Shown here piece after piece: positions 1 through 5,903 of a stretch of DNA of 13,350 nucleotides (its first letter is position 1; the number at the start of each line of letters is the position of its first letter). The notes beneath the pieces were generated by a model. The model did no database searches. It had not been told where the DNA came from and saw only the letters and a program-made list of their open reading frames with translations. Made by a program: the position numbers and the translations under genes. The stretch lies in assembly GCA_964639895.1 (NCBI GenBank), contig CAZXEJ010000050.1, positions 1 to 13,350 on the forward strand, given 5' to 3'. The stretch comes from CAZXEJ01 sp964639895 (GTDB taxonomy: Bacteria; Desulfobacterota_D; UBA1144; Nemesobacterales; JADFKM01).

Positions 1-788
1 TGCTCCGGTATGTCGACGTCGTAGCCTGCCTTGGCGAGCTGGTCCTGCATGATGAGCACGTAGCGGAACGGCTCCAGCGTGCGGTAGGCGTCGTCGACGT
101 CCTTGCCGAGCGAGGTGAATACCCAGAGCGCGGGGTCGAACCCCTCCAGGTCGCGCCCCGCCGCATCGGCGGCACGTTCGATCTCGTCCAGATATCCCCG
201 GTAGAGGGAGGGCGTGAGATCTATGGGCAACCATCCGTCGGCCTTCTCGCCCGCCAGCTTGAGGCCCTTGGGCGTGTGTGTGGCCATGTATATGGGGATC
301 GAATCCCTCTCGTAGGGGTGTATCTGCAGGAAGGCCTTCTCCATATGGAAGAACTCTCCCTCGAACCCGACGGGCTCCTTCGAAGCCCACAGAGTCTTCA
401 TCACGTCGATCGACTCCCTCACCCTTGCAAGCGGCCTGTCCCAGCGTATGCCGTAGGGGTCGAGGTTCATCGACTCGCCGACGCCGAGCGCGAGCTTCAC
501 CCTGCCGCGGGCCACGTGATCCACCGTGGCCAGCCGTTGTGCCAAGACGGCCGGGTGCATGCGGTGCGGATCGGAGACGGTGCCTATCGAGAGGGATCGC
601 GTCCTGTCGGCCGCCAGCGTGCCCACGGTCCACGCCTCGTAGGCCGTGGTCGGCGCGACGAACACAACGTGGTCCGGTATCCAGATGGAGTCGAATCCCA
701 GCTCCTCGCAGCGGACGGCGAAGGAGAGTATGCCGTCGAGGTCTTCCCCGGGCAGGGGAGCGGCCATTCCGAACTTGATATCGCTCAT
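1..788 (-). CDS. Luciferase-like (LLM) flavin/F420-dependent oxidoreductase, partial
   Basis: This is the N-terminal 262 residues of a luciferase-like monooxygenase-superfamily protein; the C-terminus lies beyond the left edge (family members are usually about 300-350 aa). The frame starts at ATG 786-788, preceded by a strong AGGAGG about six bases upstream. Family features seen are the opening MSDIKFGMAAPLPG strand, DSIWIPDHV near residue 35, and the block RLATVDHVARGRVKLALGVG near residues 85-105, typical of the TIM-barrel methylenetetrahydromethanopterin-reductase-like and FMN-dependent LLM enzymes. Such proteins use reduced FMN or coenzyme F420; the substrate cannot be told from sequence, and nothing else in the window shows F420 use. 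It has its own promoter (864-892), so it need not be transcribed with mog upstream. The family call is firm; the cofactor and substrate are open. Confidence 0.88.
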   Translation of the reverse strand, partial: MSDIKFGMAAPLPGEDLDGILSFAVRCEELGFDSIWIPDHVVFVAPTTAYEAWTVGTLAADRTRSLSIGTVSDPHRMHPAVLAQRLATVDHVARGRVKLALGVGESMNLDPYGIRWDRPLARVRESIDVMKTLWASKEPVGFEGEFFHMEKAFLQIHPYERDSIPIYMATHTPKGLKLAGEKADGWLPIDLTPSLYRGYLDEIERAADAAGRDLEGFDPALWVFTSLGKDVDDAYRTLEPFRYVLIMQDQLAKAGYDVDIPE

Positions 789-863
789 CTGTTCCTCCTT
801 GGAAGTGTATTCGTATGCCGGGCGGCCCGGGGCCGCTCCCCGTCCGCCACGGCGACAACAGTG

Positions 864-892
864 ATTATATTTCCGGCCGAGCCTGTGTTCAA
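864..892 (-). promoter_or_regulatory. Sigma70-type promoter for the LLM oxidoreductase gene
   Basis: On the minus strand TTGAAC (887-892) lies 17 bases from a perfect TATAAT (864-869). Transcription would start near 857, giving a leader of about 68 nt. The leader contains a small GC hairpin (GCGGCC at 822-827 and GGCCGC at 831-836, 3-nt loop) and the AGGAGG ribosome site. It is one of the best promoter matches in the window. Confidence 0.72.
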
Positions 893-934
893 TCGCTCCC
901 TGGCTCAAGAGCACGGCCGCCGCAGGAGGTGCGC

Positions 935-1459
935 TCAGCCGCCCCCACCGTGACGGTGATGGCCTCCGCCGCCTGGAAAGGGGCCTCCGAGCAGCTCCAC
1001 GCAGTGCATTATCGCAGGCATCACGGTCTCAAGACACAGCCTCACGGCACGAGGGTTTCCGGGAAGGTTCACGATCAGCGCCCTCTTCCTCACGCCCGCC
1101 GTCTGCCTCGAGAGAGCGGCCGTCGGCACCGTGCCCATAGAGGCCGCCCTCATGGCCTCTCCCATCCCGGGCAGTATCTTCTCGCATACCGACACAGTCG
1201 CCTCCGGGGTGACGTCCCTCGGCGCAGGGCCCGTCCCCCCCGTCGTAAGCACCAGCCGACACCGCTCGCGATCCACCATGGTCAGCAGCGCCGCCGCGAT
1301 CTGCCCGGCTTCGTCGGGCACCACCTTGTAGACCTTGGACCACCTGCCTCCAATGAGTTCGTCCAAGACCGCCTCGATCTCGGGAGCCGAGAGATCCTCG
1401 TAGACCCCGCTGCTCACGCGGTCAGATACGGTGAGAATTCCTATCTTGAGTTCCATCAT
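935..1459 (-). CDS. mog: Molybdopterin adenylyltransferase (Mog/MogA-like)
   Basis: The product (174 aa) belongs to the MogA/MoaB family, which adenylylates molybdopterin before molybdate insertion in cytosolic molybdenum-cofactor synthesis. The N-terminus IGILTVSDRVSSGVYED and the block TTGGTGPAPRDVTPEAT (residues 72-88) closely follow the E. coli MogA pattern, as does LSRQTAGVRKRALIVNLPG (117-135). Asp49 and Asp82 sit where MogA has conserved acidic residues. The ATG pair at 1454-1459 is the only sensible in-frame start, but the nearest good Shine-Dalgarno (GGAGG, 1476-1480) is 16 bases upstream and better placed for an out-of-frame ATG at 1467-1469. The gene starts 25 bases after the lgt stop, so the two are probably cotranscribed. 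Its C-terminus is odd: PFPGGGGHHRHGGGG, a glycine/histidine tail outside the catalytic fold. MoaB rather than MogA is possible. Confidence 0.88.
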   Translation of the reverse strand: MMELKIGILTVSDRVSSGVYEDLSAPEIEAVLDELIGGRWSKVYKVVPDEAGQIAAALLTMVDRERCRLVLTTGGTGPAPRDVTPEATVSVCEKILPGMGEAMRAASMGTVPTAALSRQTAGVRKRALIVNLPGNPRAVRLCLETVMPAIMHCVELLGGPFPGGGGHHRHGGGG

Positions 1460-1484
1460 TTCTACCCATACGAGTCCTCCACGC

Positions 1485-2294
1485 TCAGGACGGAGACTCG
1501 TGAGCCGGGCCACCCTTCTCCGGTGTGCGCTGCAACGCCCAGGCCAGCAGCGCAAGACCCGCCAGCAAGGGGACGACGCTCAGCACCTGCCCCATGCTGA
1601 GCGGCCAGCCGGCGGCGAAGGAGGCCTGGCGCTCTTTGGTGAACTCGACCAGGAAGCGGGTCGAGAACATGAGCACGAGAAGCAGGCCCGAGTAGAACCC
1701 CTCGCGGTCGCGGAAGAGCCCCTTCTCGTAGAGGAACAACATGACGGCCAGGATGGCCGCGTAGCAGGCGGCCTCGTAGAGCTGCGTCGGGTGACGCGGC
1801 AACGGGTCCACTCTGGCAAACACCACCGCCCACGGCACTTTCGCAGGGCGGCCGTATATCTCGGAGTTGAAGAAGTTCCCCACCCTTACGGCCGCCGCCC
1901 CCAGCGAGACAACTACTGCCAGCCTGTCCATGAGCCACAGGTAGGAAAACTGCGGGTGCCGCCTGCGGAACAAGTAGAGGGCTAGCAAAACACCCACGAG
2001 AGCGCCGTGACTGGCAAGCCCTCCTTTCCACAACATGGGTATCTCGAGGGGGTTCCTGAAGTAATAGGATGGATCGTAGAACAGTACGTGCCCCAGACGG
2101 GCTCCCACCACGACGCCGAGGAACACGTAGAGAAAGAGGTCGTCGACGGCGGCGGTGGGCCTGCATTCCAACCTGAACATGCGCCTCAGCAACAGGAAGC
2201 CCCCCAGGAAAGAGGCCGCAAAGAGGAGGCTGTACCACCGGACCACCACCACTCCCAGCCTGAAGATAACCGGATCGGCGTCCCAGACGATCAT
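1485..2294 (-). CDS. lgt: Prolipoprotein diacylglyceryl transferase
   Basis: Lgt is an inner-membrane enzyme that moves a diacylglyceryl group from phosphatidylglycerol to the lipobox cysteine of prolipoproteins, the first step of lipoprotein maturation. The 269-residue product has the expected length and about seven hydrophobic segments. Visible family blocks are RWYSLLF (19-25), GGLASHGALVGV (91-102, holding the catalytic-region His96), the Lgt signature RVGNFFNSEIYGRP (137-150) and RHPTQLYEA (167-175). The start is ATG 2292-2294 with GGAG five to six bases upstream; further upstream codons in the frame are arginine-rich and non-membrane-like, so the longer reading is rejected. It follows the Dabb gene by 75 bases and precedes mog by 25, in one minus-strand run. 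No defects are seen. Confidence 0.96.
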   Translation of the reverse strand: MIVWDADPVIFRLGVVVVRWYSLLFAASFLGGFLLLRRMFRLECRPTAAVDDLFLYVFLGVVVGARLGHVLFYDPSYYFRNPLEIPMLWKGGLASHGALVGVLLALYLFRRRHPQFSYLWLMDRLAVVVSLGAAAVRVGNFFNSEIYGRPAKVPWAVVFARVDPLPRHPTQLYEAACYAAILAVMLFLYEKGLFRDREGFYSGLLLVLMFSTRFLVEFTKERQASFAAGWPLSMGQVLSVVPLLAGLALLAWALQRTPEKGGPAHESPS

Positions 2295-2369
2295 CGAATC
2301 TCCATCATCGTTGCTCCGGAATCTACGTCCACGTCGAGACCGCACCCACACCACGCCGGCAGGGGGGAT

Positions 2370-2672
2370 TCATATCTCGTAGTCGACGACTGCCCTGGCC
2401 GAGCGTATCTCGCGTACGAACTCGGCAACCTTGAGGTGTTCGGGGTGTTTTTGGTACGCTTCAAGCGCCTCGCGGGATTCGAACACCGTGTAGAGGGCCA
2501 CGTCGTAGGCCGCCTCGGATGGGTTGAAGTTGAACCCCACCTCCATCTCCAGTATCTCTGGGATGAAAGAGCGCAGCGACAGCAGCTTCTGGCGCAAGCG
2601 CTCGGCGTTCTCGCGCGCCTCGGCCCCGGCGGCCTGCTCCTTGAGCTTCCAGAACACGATGTGCTTCACCAT
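2370..2672 (-). CDS. Dabb-domain (stress-responsive A/B barrel) protein
   Basis: A 100-residue protein made of a single Dabb (dimeric alpha-beta barrel) domain. Seen: the typical opening MVKHIVFWKLK, a helix LRQKLLSLRSFIPEILEMEVGFNF, then YDVALYTVFESREALEAYQKHPEHLKVAEFV and a final AVVDYEI strand. Proteins of this fold dimerise; a few plant and bacterial members have known roles, but most bacterial ones have no assigned function. The ATG (2670-2672) directly follows the TAG of the upstream glutamate-synthase-like gene, and its AGGAGG site lies inside that gene's last codons, so the two are almost certainly translated from one message. A partnership with the upstream flavoprotein is an inference from this coupling only. 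Confidence 0.9.
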   Translation of the reverse strand: MVKHIVFWKLKEQAAGAEARENAERLRQKLLSLRSFIPEILEMEVGFNFNPSEAAYDVALYTVFESREALEAYQKHPEHLKVAEFVREIRSARAVVDYEI

Positions 2673-4244
2673 CTACACCGAACCTCCTTTGGCGGATCTC
2701 CTTCCCAGCTCCATACTGAACCCCTCCTCCGGCACGATGGGATCACGCTTATAGCCTACCACCTCGTCCAGGTTAGCAAACTCGTTCGGCCCCACACAAA
2801 CCTCGATGTCCTTCCCCTCGAACTGGCACGGATGGCTGTAGCCCGCCGCCCTCGCCAGGTCGAGCAGCTCACCGCGGAACCTCCTTATGTAGCTCGCCAG
2901 CCGGCGCGCCTTTTCTTCTACGTTGAGCCCGGCCTGAAGCCACCAGTTCTGCGTGGCCACGCCCGTGGGACAGCGGTTCGTGTGGCACTTCTGTGCCTGC
3001 ACGCAACCGATGGCCATCATCGCCTCGCGCGCCACGTTTACCAGGTCACAGCCCAGGGCGAAGGCAAGGACGGCCCTGTGCGGGAACCCCAGCTTGGCGC
3101 TCCCTATCCAGACGACCTCGCTGGCCACGCCGTGGTGCTTGAACACCCGGTAGACGCGCGCGAATCCCACGCGGAAGGGCAGCGCCACATGGTCGGCGAA
3201 AGTAAGCGGCGTAGCACCCGTGCCGCCCTCGCCACCGTCGATGGTGATAAAATCGGGCCCTTCGCCCCTTTCCTTTATCCTGATGGCCAACTCGTGCCAG
3301 AACCCCAGCTCGCCGACGGCGCTCTTGATCCCCACGGGGAGACCGGTGAGGTCTGCTATTCGCTCTATGAAATCGATCAGTTCGTCGACGGTTCTGAACT
3401 CCGTGTGAGCCGAAGGCGATATGCAGTCCACCCCGACGGGGACACCCCGTATCTCGGCTATCTCACGCGTCACCTTCTTGCCCGGGAGCATCCCTCCCTT
3501 GCCGGCCTTGGCGCCCTGGGAAAGCTTTATCTCGATGCAACGTATGTATGGGTGTTCCTCCACCCGTGCCAACAGCATGTCGTAGGAGAAACGACCGTCC
3601 GGCGTGCGGGCCCCGAAGTAGCCGGTTCCTATCTGCCAGACGAGGTCGGCCCCGGAGGTGTGGTAGGGACTGATGCCGCCCTCGCCTGTGTTGTGGGAGC
3701 AAGGAGCCAAAAGGGCGCCCTTGTTGAGGGCCGCAACGGCGTTTCTGCCCAGCGAACCGTAAGACATCGCGGAGACGTTTACCACCGACGGTGGCCGATA
3801 GGGCCTGCGGCGGCCGCGACGCCGACCGATCGTCTTAAGAGACGGCACGGCCGTCGGATCGTCCTCGTCCCATAGCGGCCCTCCGTTGTCCAGCAACGGG
3901 AAGGCGGCGTGCTTTACTATGTGGTAGCCCTCTTCGATCAAGTCCTCTTCGGTACCGAAGGCCGTAGTGTTGTCGACACCCTTGGCCGAGGCGTAGATCC
4001 AACTGCGCTCACGACGGTTGAAGGGGCGCTCTTCGGTGTCGTTTGCCACCAGATACTGTCGCAGCTCGGGACCAAGCATCTCGAGCAGGTATCTGCCGTG
4101 ACCCACGAATGGGAAGTTGTGGAGTATGGAGTGGGTGCGCTGGAGGAAGACGTCGTAGACGGACACGATCACGACGGCTATGGCCATGAAGACGAGAAAT
4201 ATGAGTCCCCAGTGCTCGAAAACGAAGTCGACGTATTCGTACAC
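2673..4244 (-). CDS. Membrane-anchored FMN-binding glutamate synthase-domain protein
   Basis: The 523-residue product carries the FMN-binding synthase (TIM-barrel) domain of glutamate synthase large subunits but has no N-terminal glutamine amidotransferase domain and no GltB-type C-terminal beta-helix. An N-terminal membrane segment (about residues 12-33, WGLIFLVFMAIAVVIVSVY) precedes it. Visible motifs are VVNVSAMSYGSLG, LPVGIKSAVG, the flavin-site GGEGGTGA (337-344) and Cys414-x5-Cys420-x4-Cys425, the spacing of the 3Fe-4S cluster in glutamate synthases. Such stand-alone GltS-domain proteins are common in bacteria and archaea, and their reaction is generally unproven. I chose GTG 4242-4244 because GGAGG lies eight bases upstream; the frame is open to 4304 but that stretch looks non-coding. 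It heads the run into the Dabb gene, lgt and mog. A 9-bp hairpin (4256-4297) overlaps its ribosome site. Confidence 0.88.
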   Translation of the reverse strand: MYEYVDFVFEHWGLIFLVFMAIAVVIVSVYDVFLQRTHSILHNFPFVGHGRYLLEMLGPELRQYLVANDTEERPFNRRERSWIYASAKGVDNTTAFGTEEDLIEEGYHIVKHAAFPLLDNGGPLWDEDDPTAVPSLKTIGRRRGRRRPYRPPSVVNVSAMSYGSLGRNAVAALNKGALLAPCSHNTGEGGISPYHTSGADLVWQIGTGYFGARTPDGRFSYDMLLARVEEHPYIRCIEIKLSQGAKAGKGGMLPGKKVTREIAEIRGVPVGVDCISPSAHTEFRTVDELIDFIERIADLTGLPVGIKSAVGELGFWHELAIRIKERGEGPDFITIDGGEGGTGATPLTFADHVALPFRVGFARVYRVFKHHGVASEVVWIGSAKLGFPHRAVLAFALGCDLVNVAREAMMAIGCVQAQKCHTNRCPTGVATQNWWLQAGLNVEEKARRLASYIRRFRGELLDLARAAGYSHPCQFEGKDIEVCVGPNEFANLDEVVGYKRDPIVPEEGFSMELGRRSAKGGSV

Positions 4245-4255
4245 TCTCTGCTCCT

Positions 4256-4297
4256 CCGTTCCCGCTTGTGGGCGGTGCAGGGCGCGGCCGGGAACGG
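4256..4297 (-). promoter_or_regulatory. Hairpin overlapping the ribosome site of the GltS-domain gene
   Basis: In the minus-strand transcript CCGTTCCCG (4289-4297) can pair perfectly over 9 bp with CGGGAACGG (4256-4264), leaving a 24-nt loop. The last two bases of the stem are the first two of the GGAGG ribosome site (4253-4257) of the gene starting at 4244. The pairing is seen in the sequence; a regulatory role is inferred. Confidence 0.4.
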
Positions 4298-4477
4298 GAC
4301 GCAACGCTTGAGTCTATGATGCAACACAACCGGTCCCGAGGCAACCGGCCCCGGCCTCAGGCAGCCCACTCCACTCTTCCTTCACATCACCAGCAGGGCC
4401 ACGTTCGCCACGCACCAGAACATTCCCCCTCCGGAGCACCGATCCCCGGCGTCTGGCGGCACACGAACCTCACACCC

Positions 4478-4490
4478 TATACACAGTATA
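4478..4490. repeat. Short palindrome TATAC-ACA-GTATA
   Basis: A perfect 5-bp inverted repeat with a 3-bp centre in the only AT-rich patch of this intergenic region. It could be an operator or part of a promoter for the minus-strand GltS-domain gene. It is too short to be sure it is not chance. Confidence 0.3.
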
Positions 4491-4554
4491 CTTATCGGCA
4501 ACTCTCGGCCCTTCTATACACCCGCGCGATCGGCGCGCGCCACCGGCACCCCCC

Positions 4555-5691
4555 TCACCCGTCCCCCACTTCCTCCCACTCACCCCATTTCACTGCGGCG
4601 GGGACACCGAAGTAGAAGCCCTGCGCATGGGAAAAACCGCACCCGGCACAGAACTCGAACTCCTCTCTGCACTCAACGCCCACGGCTACGGTCTCTATAC
4701 CCAGGTCCCGCGCCATCGCAACCAGCGAGCACACCATGTCGCGCAACGAGCGTGGGGCGCCGGGTAGACCGCCGATCAGTCTGCGGTTGAACTTTATGTA
4801 GTCTGGAGGAACCTCAAGGAGATCGAGGAACCGCCGGTGGTCGCCCGCGAAGCCGTCGTATGCGAGTCCTATCTCGAGATCGGCCAGATGGGTGCGGAGT
4901 TCCCGCAACACCCCCCGCTCATCCGCGCACCGCTCGGGTATCTCGAGCACCAGCCTCAGCCGCGGGGCCGCAGCCCGTACCTCGCGCAGCGATTCGACCA
5001 GACTGAGCCTGCACACCTCGGCCGGATGGGCGTTTACGAACAACCGCTCGGCTCCCTTGATGGAGCGGCCCGCCTCTACGCCCTTGGCCCGAAAGAGGCG
5101 GCTCAGCTCCGCCTCGGCCCCCAGGCAAGAAGCAATCGAGAAGAGCTCACGCGGTGAGGAGGGAAGCCCGTTGAGGCGGGCGCGTCCCAGGACCTCGTAT
5201 CCCACGCACTCCATCGTCGCAAGCTCCACCACCGGCTGGAAGCACGGCACCACGGCCTGCTCGGACAACATCTCGTAGAGGGCGTCAAAGTGGGCCATCC
5301 CTCGCCCGTGGGCAGCGCCCGAGGACGAGGCCCGCAATCGCTCGCCCCCCTCTTCCGCCGGGGTAGGAAGCCCCCTCTTCAGCCTGAATTCGAGTGAGCC
5401 GAAGTGGAGCACGTCACCCTCCTTGAGGCGGCACTCCTCACCCACTCGGGCACAATTCACGTAGGTGCCGTTTGCGCTTCGGAGGTCCCGCACGTAGAGC
5501 ACCCCTTTACGCTCGACGATCTCTGCGTGGTGTCGTGACACTGTCTTGGCGAACAGGGCTAGATCGCAATCGGACTGCCTTCCCACCGTGAAAGGGAACC
5601 TCCGGAGGGGCACCACCCAGGGAGTGGCCCTGCCTACGACTCCTTGAAGATACCACTGTTTCGCCACGCCCCCCCGAGGTTCCTGTGTCAC
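4555..5691 (-). CDS. FHA domain fused to a degenerate EAL domain
   Basis: A 378-residue cytosolic protein. Residues about 18-105 form a forkhead-associated domain (phosphothreonine reader) with GRQSDCDL (37-44), SRHH (52-55) and NGTYVN (74-79) intact. A low-complexity linker (106-132) leads to an EAL domain (about 135-370), the fold of cyclic-di-GMP phosphodiesterases. EVLGR (166-170, the EAL motif), Asn220, Glu250/Glu253 and Gln357 are kept, but DDFG has become DGFA (279-282), KxD has become KFN (300-302), and AEGVE has become AVGVE (336-340, losing the first Glu). A hydrolysis-dead effector or c-di-GMP-binding scaffold therefore seems more likely than an enzyme. The start is uncertain: GTG 5689-5691 follows GGGAGGAGAG, whereas in-frame GTG 5713-5715 lacks a ribosome site and sits inside a stable hairpin; GTG near residue 9 is also possible. 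It has its own promoter and a long structured leader. Confidence 0.87.
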   Translation of the reverse strand: MTQEPRGGVAKQWYLQGVVGRATPWVVPLRRFPFTVGRQSDCDLALFAKTVSRHHAEIVERKGVLYVRDLRSANGTYVNCARVGEECRLKEGDVLHFGSLEFRLKRGLPTPAEEGGERLRASSSGAAHGRGMAHFDALYEMLSEQAVVPCFQPVVELATMECVGYEVLGRARLNGLPSSPRELFSIASCLGAEAELSRLFRAKGVEAGRSIKGAERLFVNAHPAEVCRLSLVESLREVRAAAPRLRLVLEIPERCADERGVLRELRTHLADLEIGLAYDGFAGDHRRFLDLLEVPPDYIKFNRRLIGGLPGAPRSLRDMVCSLVAMARDLGIETVAVGVECREEFEFCAGCGFSHAQGFYFGVPAAVKWGEWEEVGDG

Positions 5692-5703
5692 CTCTCCTCC
5701 CGA

Positions 5704-5834
5704 GCAGCCCCCCACGCGTAGATCCCGTATCCGTGGAGGGCTGCGCGCCGAAACTAAAGCGTTTTGTAAGGTTAGGGGGCACGTAATTTATATTGATAAA
5801 AGCAAGTTAGCCCCAATACCTTACAAACAACTGT
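5704..5834 (-). promoter_or_regulatory. Structured 5' leader of the FHA-EAL gene (riboswitch-like candidate)
   Basis: Between the predicted start near 5834 and the ribosome site (5696-5701) the minus-strand RNA can form two separate structures. Structure A: UUUGUAAGGU (5818-5827) pairs perfectly with ACCUUACAAA (5763-5772), followed by a 3x3 internal loop, an inner GGGGC/GCCCC stem (5810-5814 with 5776-5780) and an apical UUUAU-CAAU-AUAAA hairpin. Structure B: GCAGCCCUCCACG (5732-5744) pairs with CGUGGGGGGCUGC (5704-5716) over 13 bp with one G-U and a 15-nt loop. CCCUCC (5735-5740) of structure B is also complementary to the ribosome site GGGAGG (5696-5701), so two mutually exclusive folds are possible. 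I do not recognise it as any named riboswitch class. Confidence 0.5.
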
Positions 5835-5840
5835 AGATAT

Positions 5841-5869
5841 AGTATACTAACGCTGGAAGAACACATCAA
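5841..5869 (-). promoter_or_regulatory. Sigma70-type promoter for the FHA-EAL gene
   Basis: On the minus strand TTGATG (5864-5869) is 17 bases from TATACT (5841-5846), in an AT-rich patch just after the queE terminator. The predicted transcription start near 5834 leaves only about seven unpaired bases before the first leader stem. A second, weaker pair (TTGGGG and TATAAA, 18-bp spacing) lies downstream inside the leader stem. Confidence 0.62.
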
Positions 5870-5877
5870 TAGGCGGG

Positions 5878-5903
5878 AACAAAACGCCCAGCCGCGCGGC
5901 AGG
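5878..5903 (-). terminator. Probable rho-independent terminator of queC-queE
   Basis: Starting on the base after the queE stop codon, the minus-strand RNA CCUGCCGCGCGGCUGG (5888-5903) folds into a short GC stem with one U-U mismatch, followed by GCGUUUUGUU (5878-5887). The stem is short and the U tract interrupted, but position and direction fit an operon end before the next promoter. Confidence 0.5.

Larger units (their letters stand above)
4245..4554. other. 310-base intergenic region upstream of the GltS-domain gene
   Basis: No convincing gene is found here. Contents: the 5' hairpin next to the GltS-domain ribosome site (4256-4297); two CAACCGG direct repeats 15 bp apart (4327-4333 and 4342-4348); a tiny minus-strand ORF (4382-4423) with a GGAGG site; and an AT-rich pocket (4471-4520) in otherwise GC-rich DNA that includes the palindrome TATAC-ACA-GTATA (4478-4490). 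The AT-rich pocket is the likely site of a minus-strand promoter or operator, but I could not find a -35/-10 pair with normal spacing. No U-tailed terminator for the FHA-EAL gene ending at 4555 is visible. Confidence 0.55.

Noticed and set aside
2007..3875. Open frame of 622 codons on the plus strand
   Set aside because: It runs antisense to the GltS-domain, Dabb and lgt genes, all of which have clear family motifs. Its translation is His/Arg/Pro/Val-rich without domain features, as expected of an antisense frame in GC-rich coding DNA.
4523..4545. GC palindrome after the FHA-EAL gene as a terminator
   Set aside because: The CGCGCG repeats are self-complementary, but no U tract follows in the minus-strand direction.
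5713..5715. GTG as the start of the FHA-EAL protein
   Set aside because: It has no ribosome site and lies inside the 13-bp leader hairpin. GTG 5689-5691 follows GGGAGGAGAG. Not excluded, only less likely.
5704..5834. Known cyclic-di-GMP riboswitch (GEMM) ahead of the EAL gene
   Set aside because: The conserved two-stem core with its tetraloop and receptor is absent. The stems found have a different layout.
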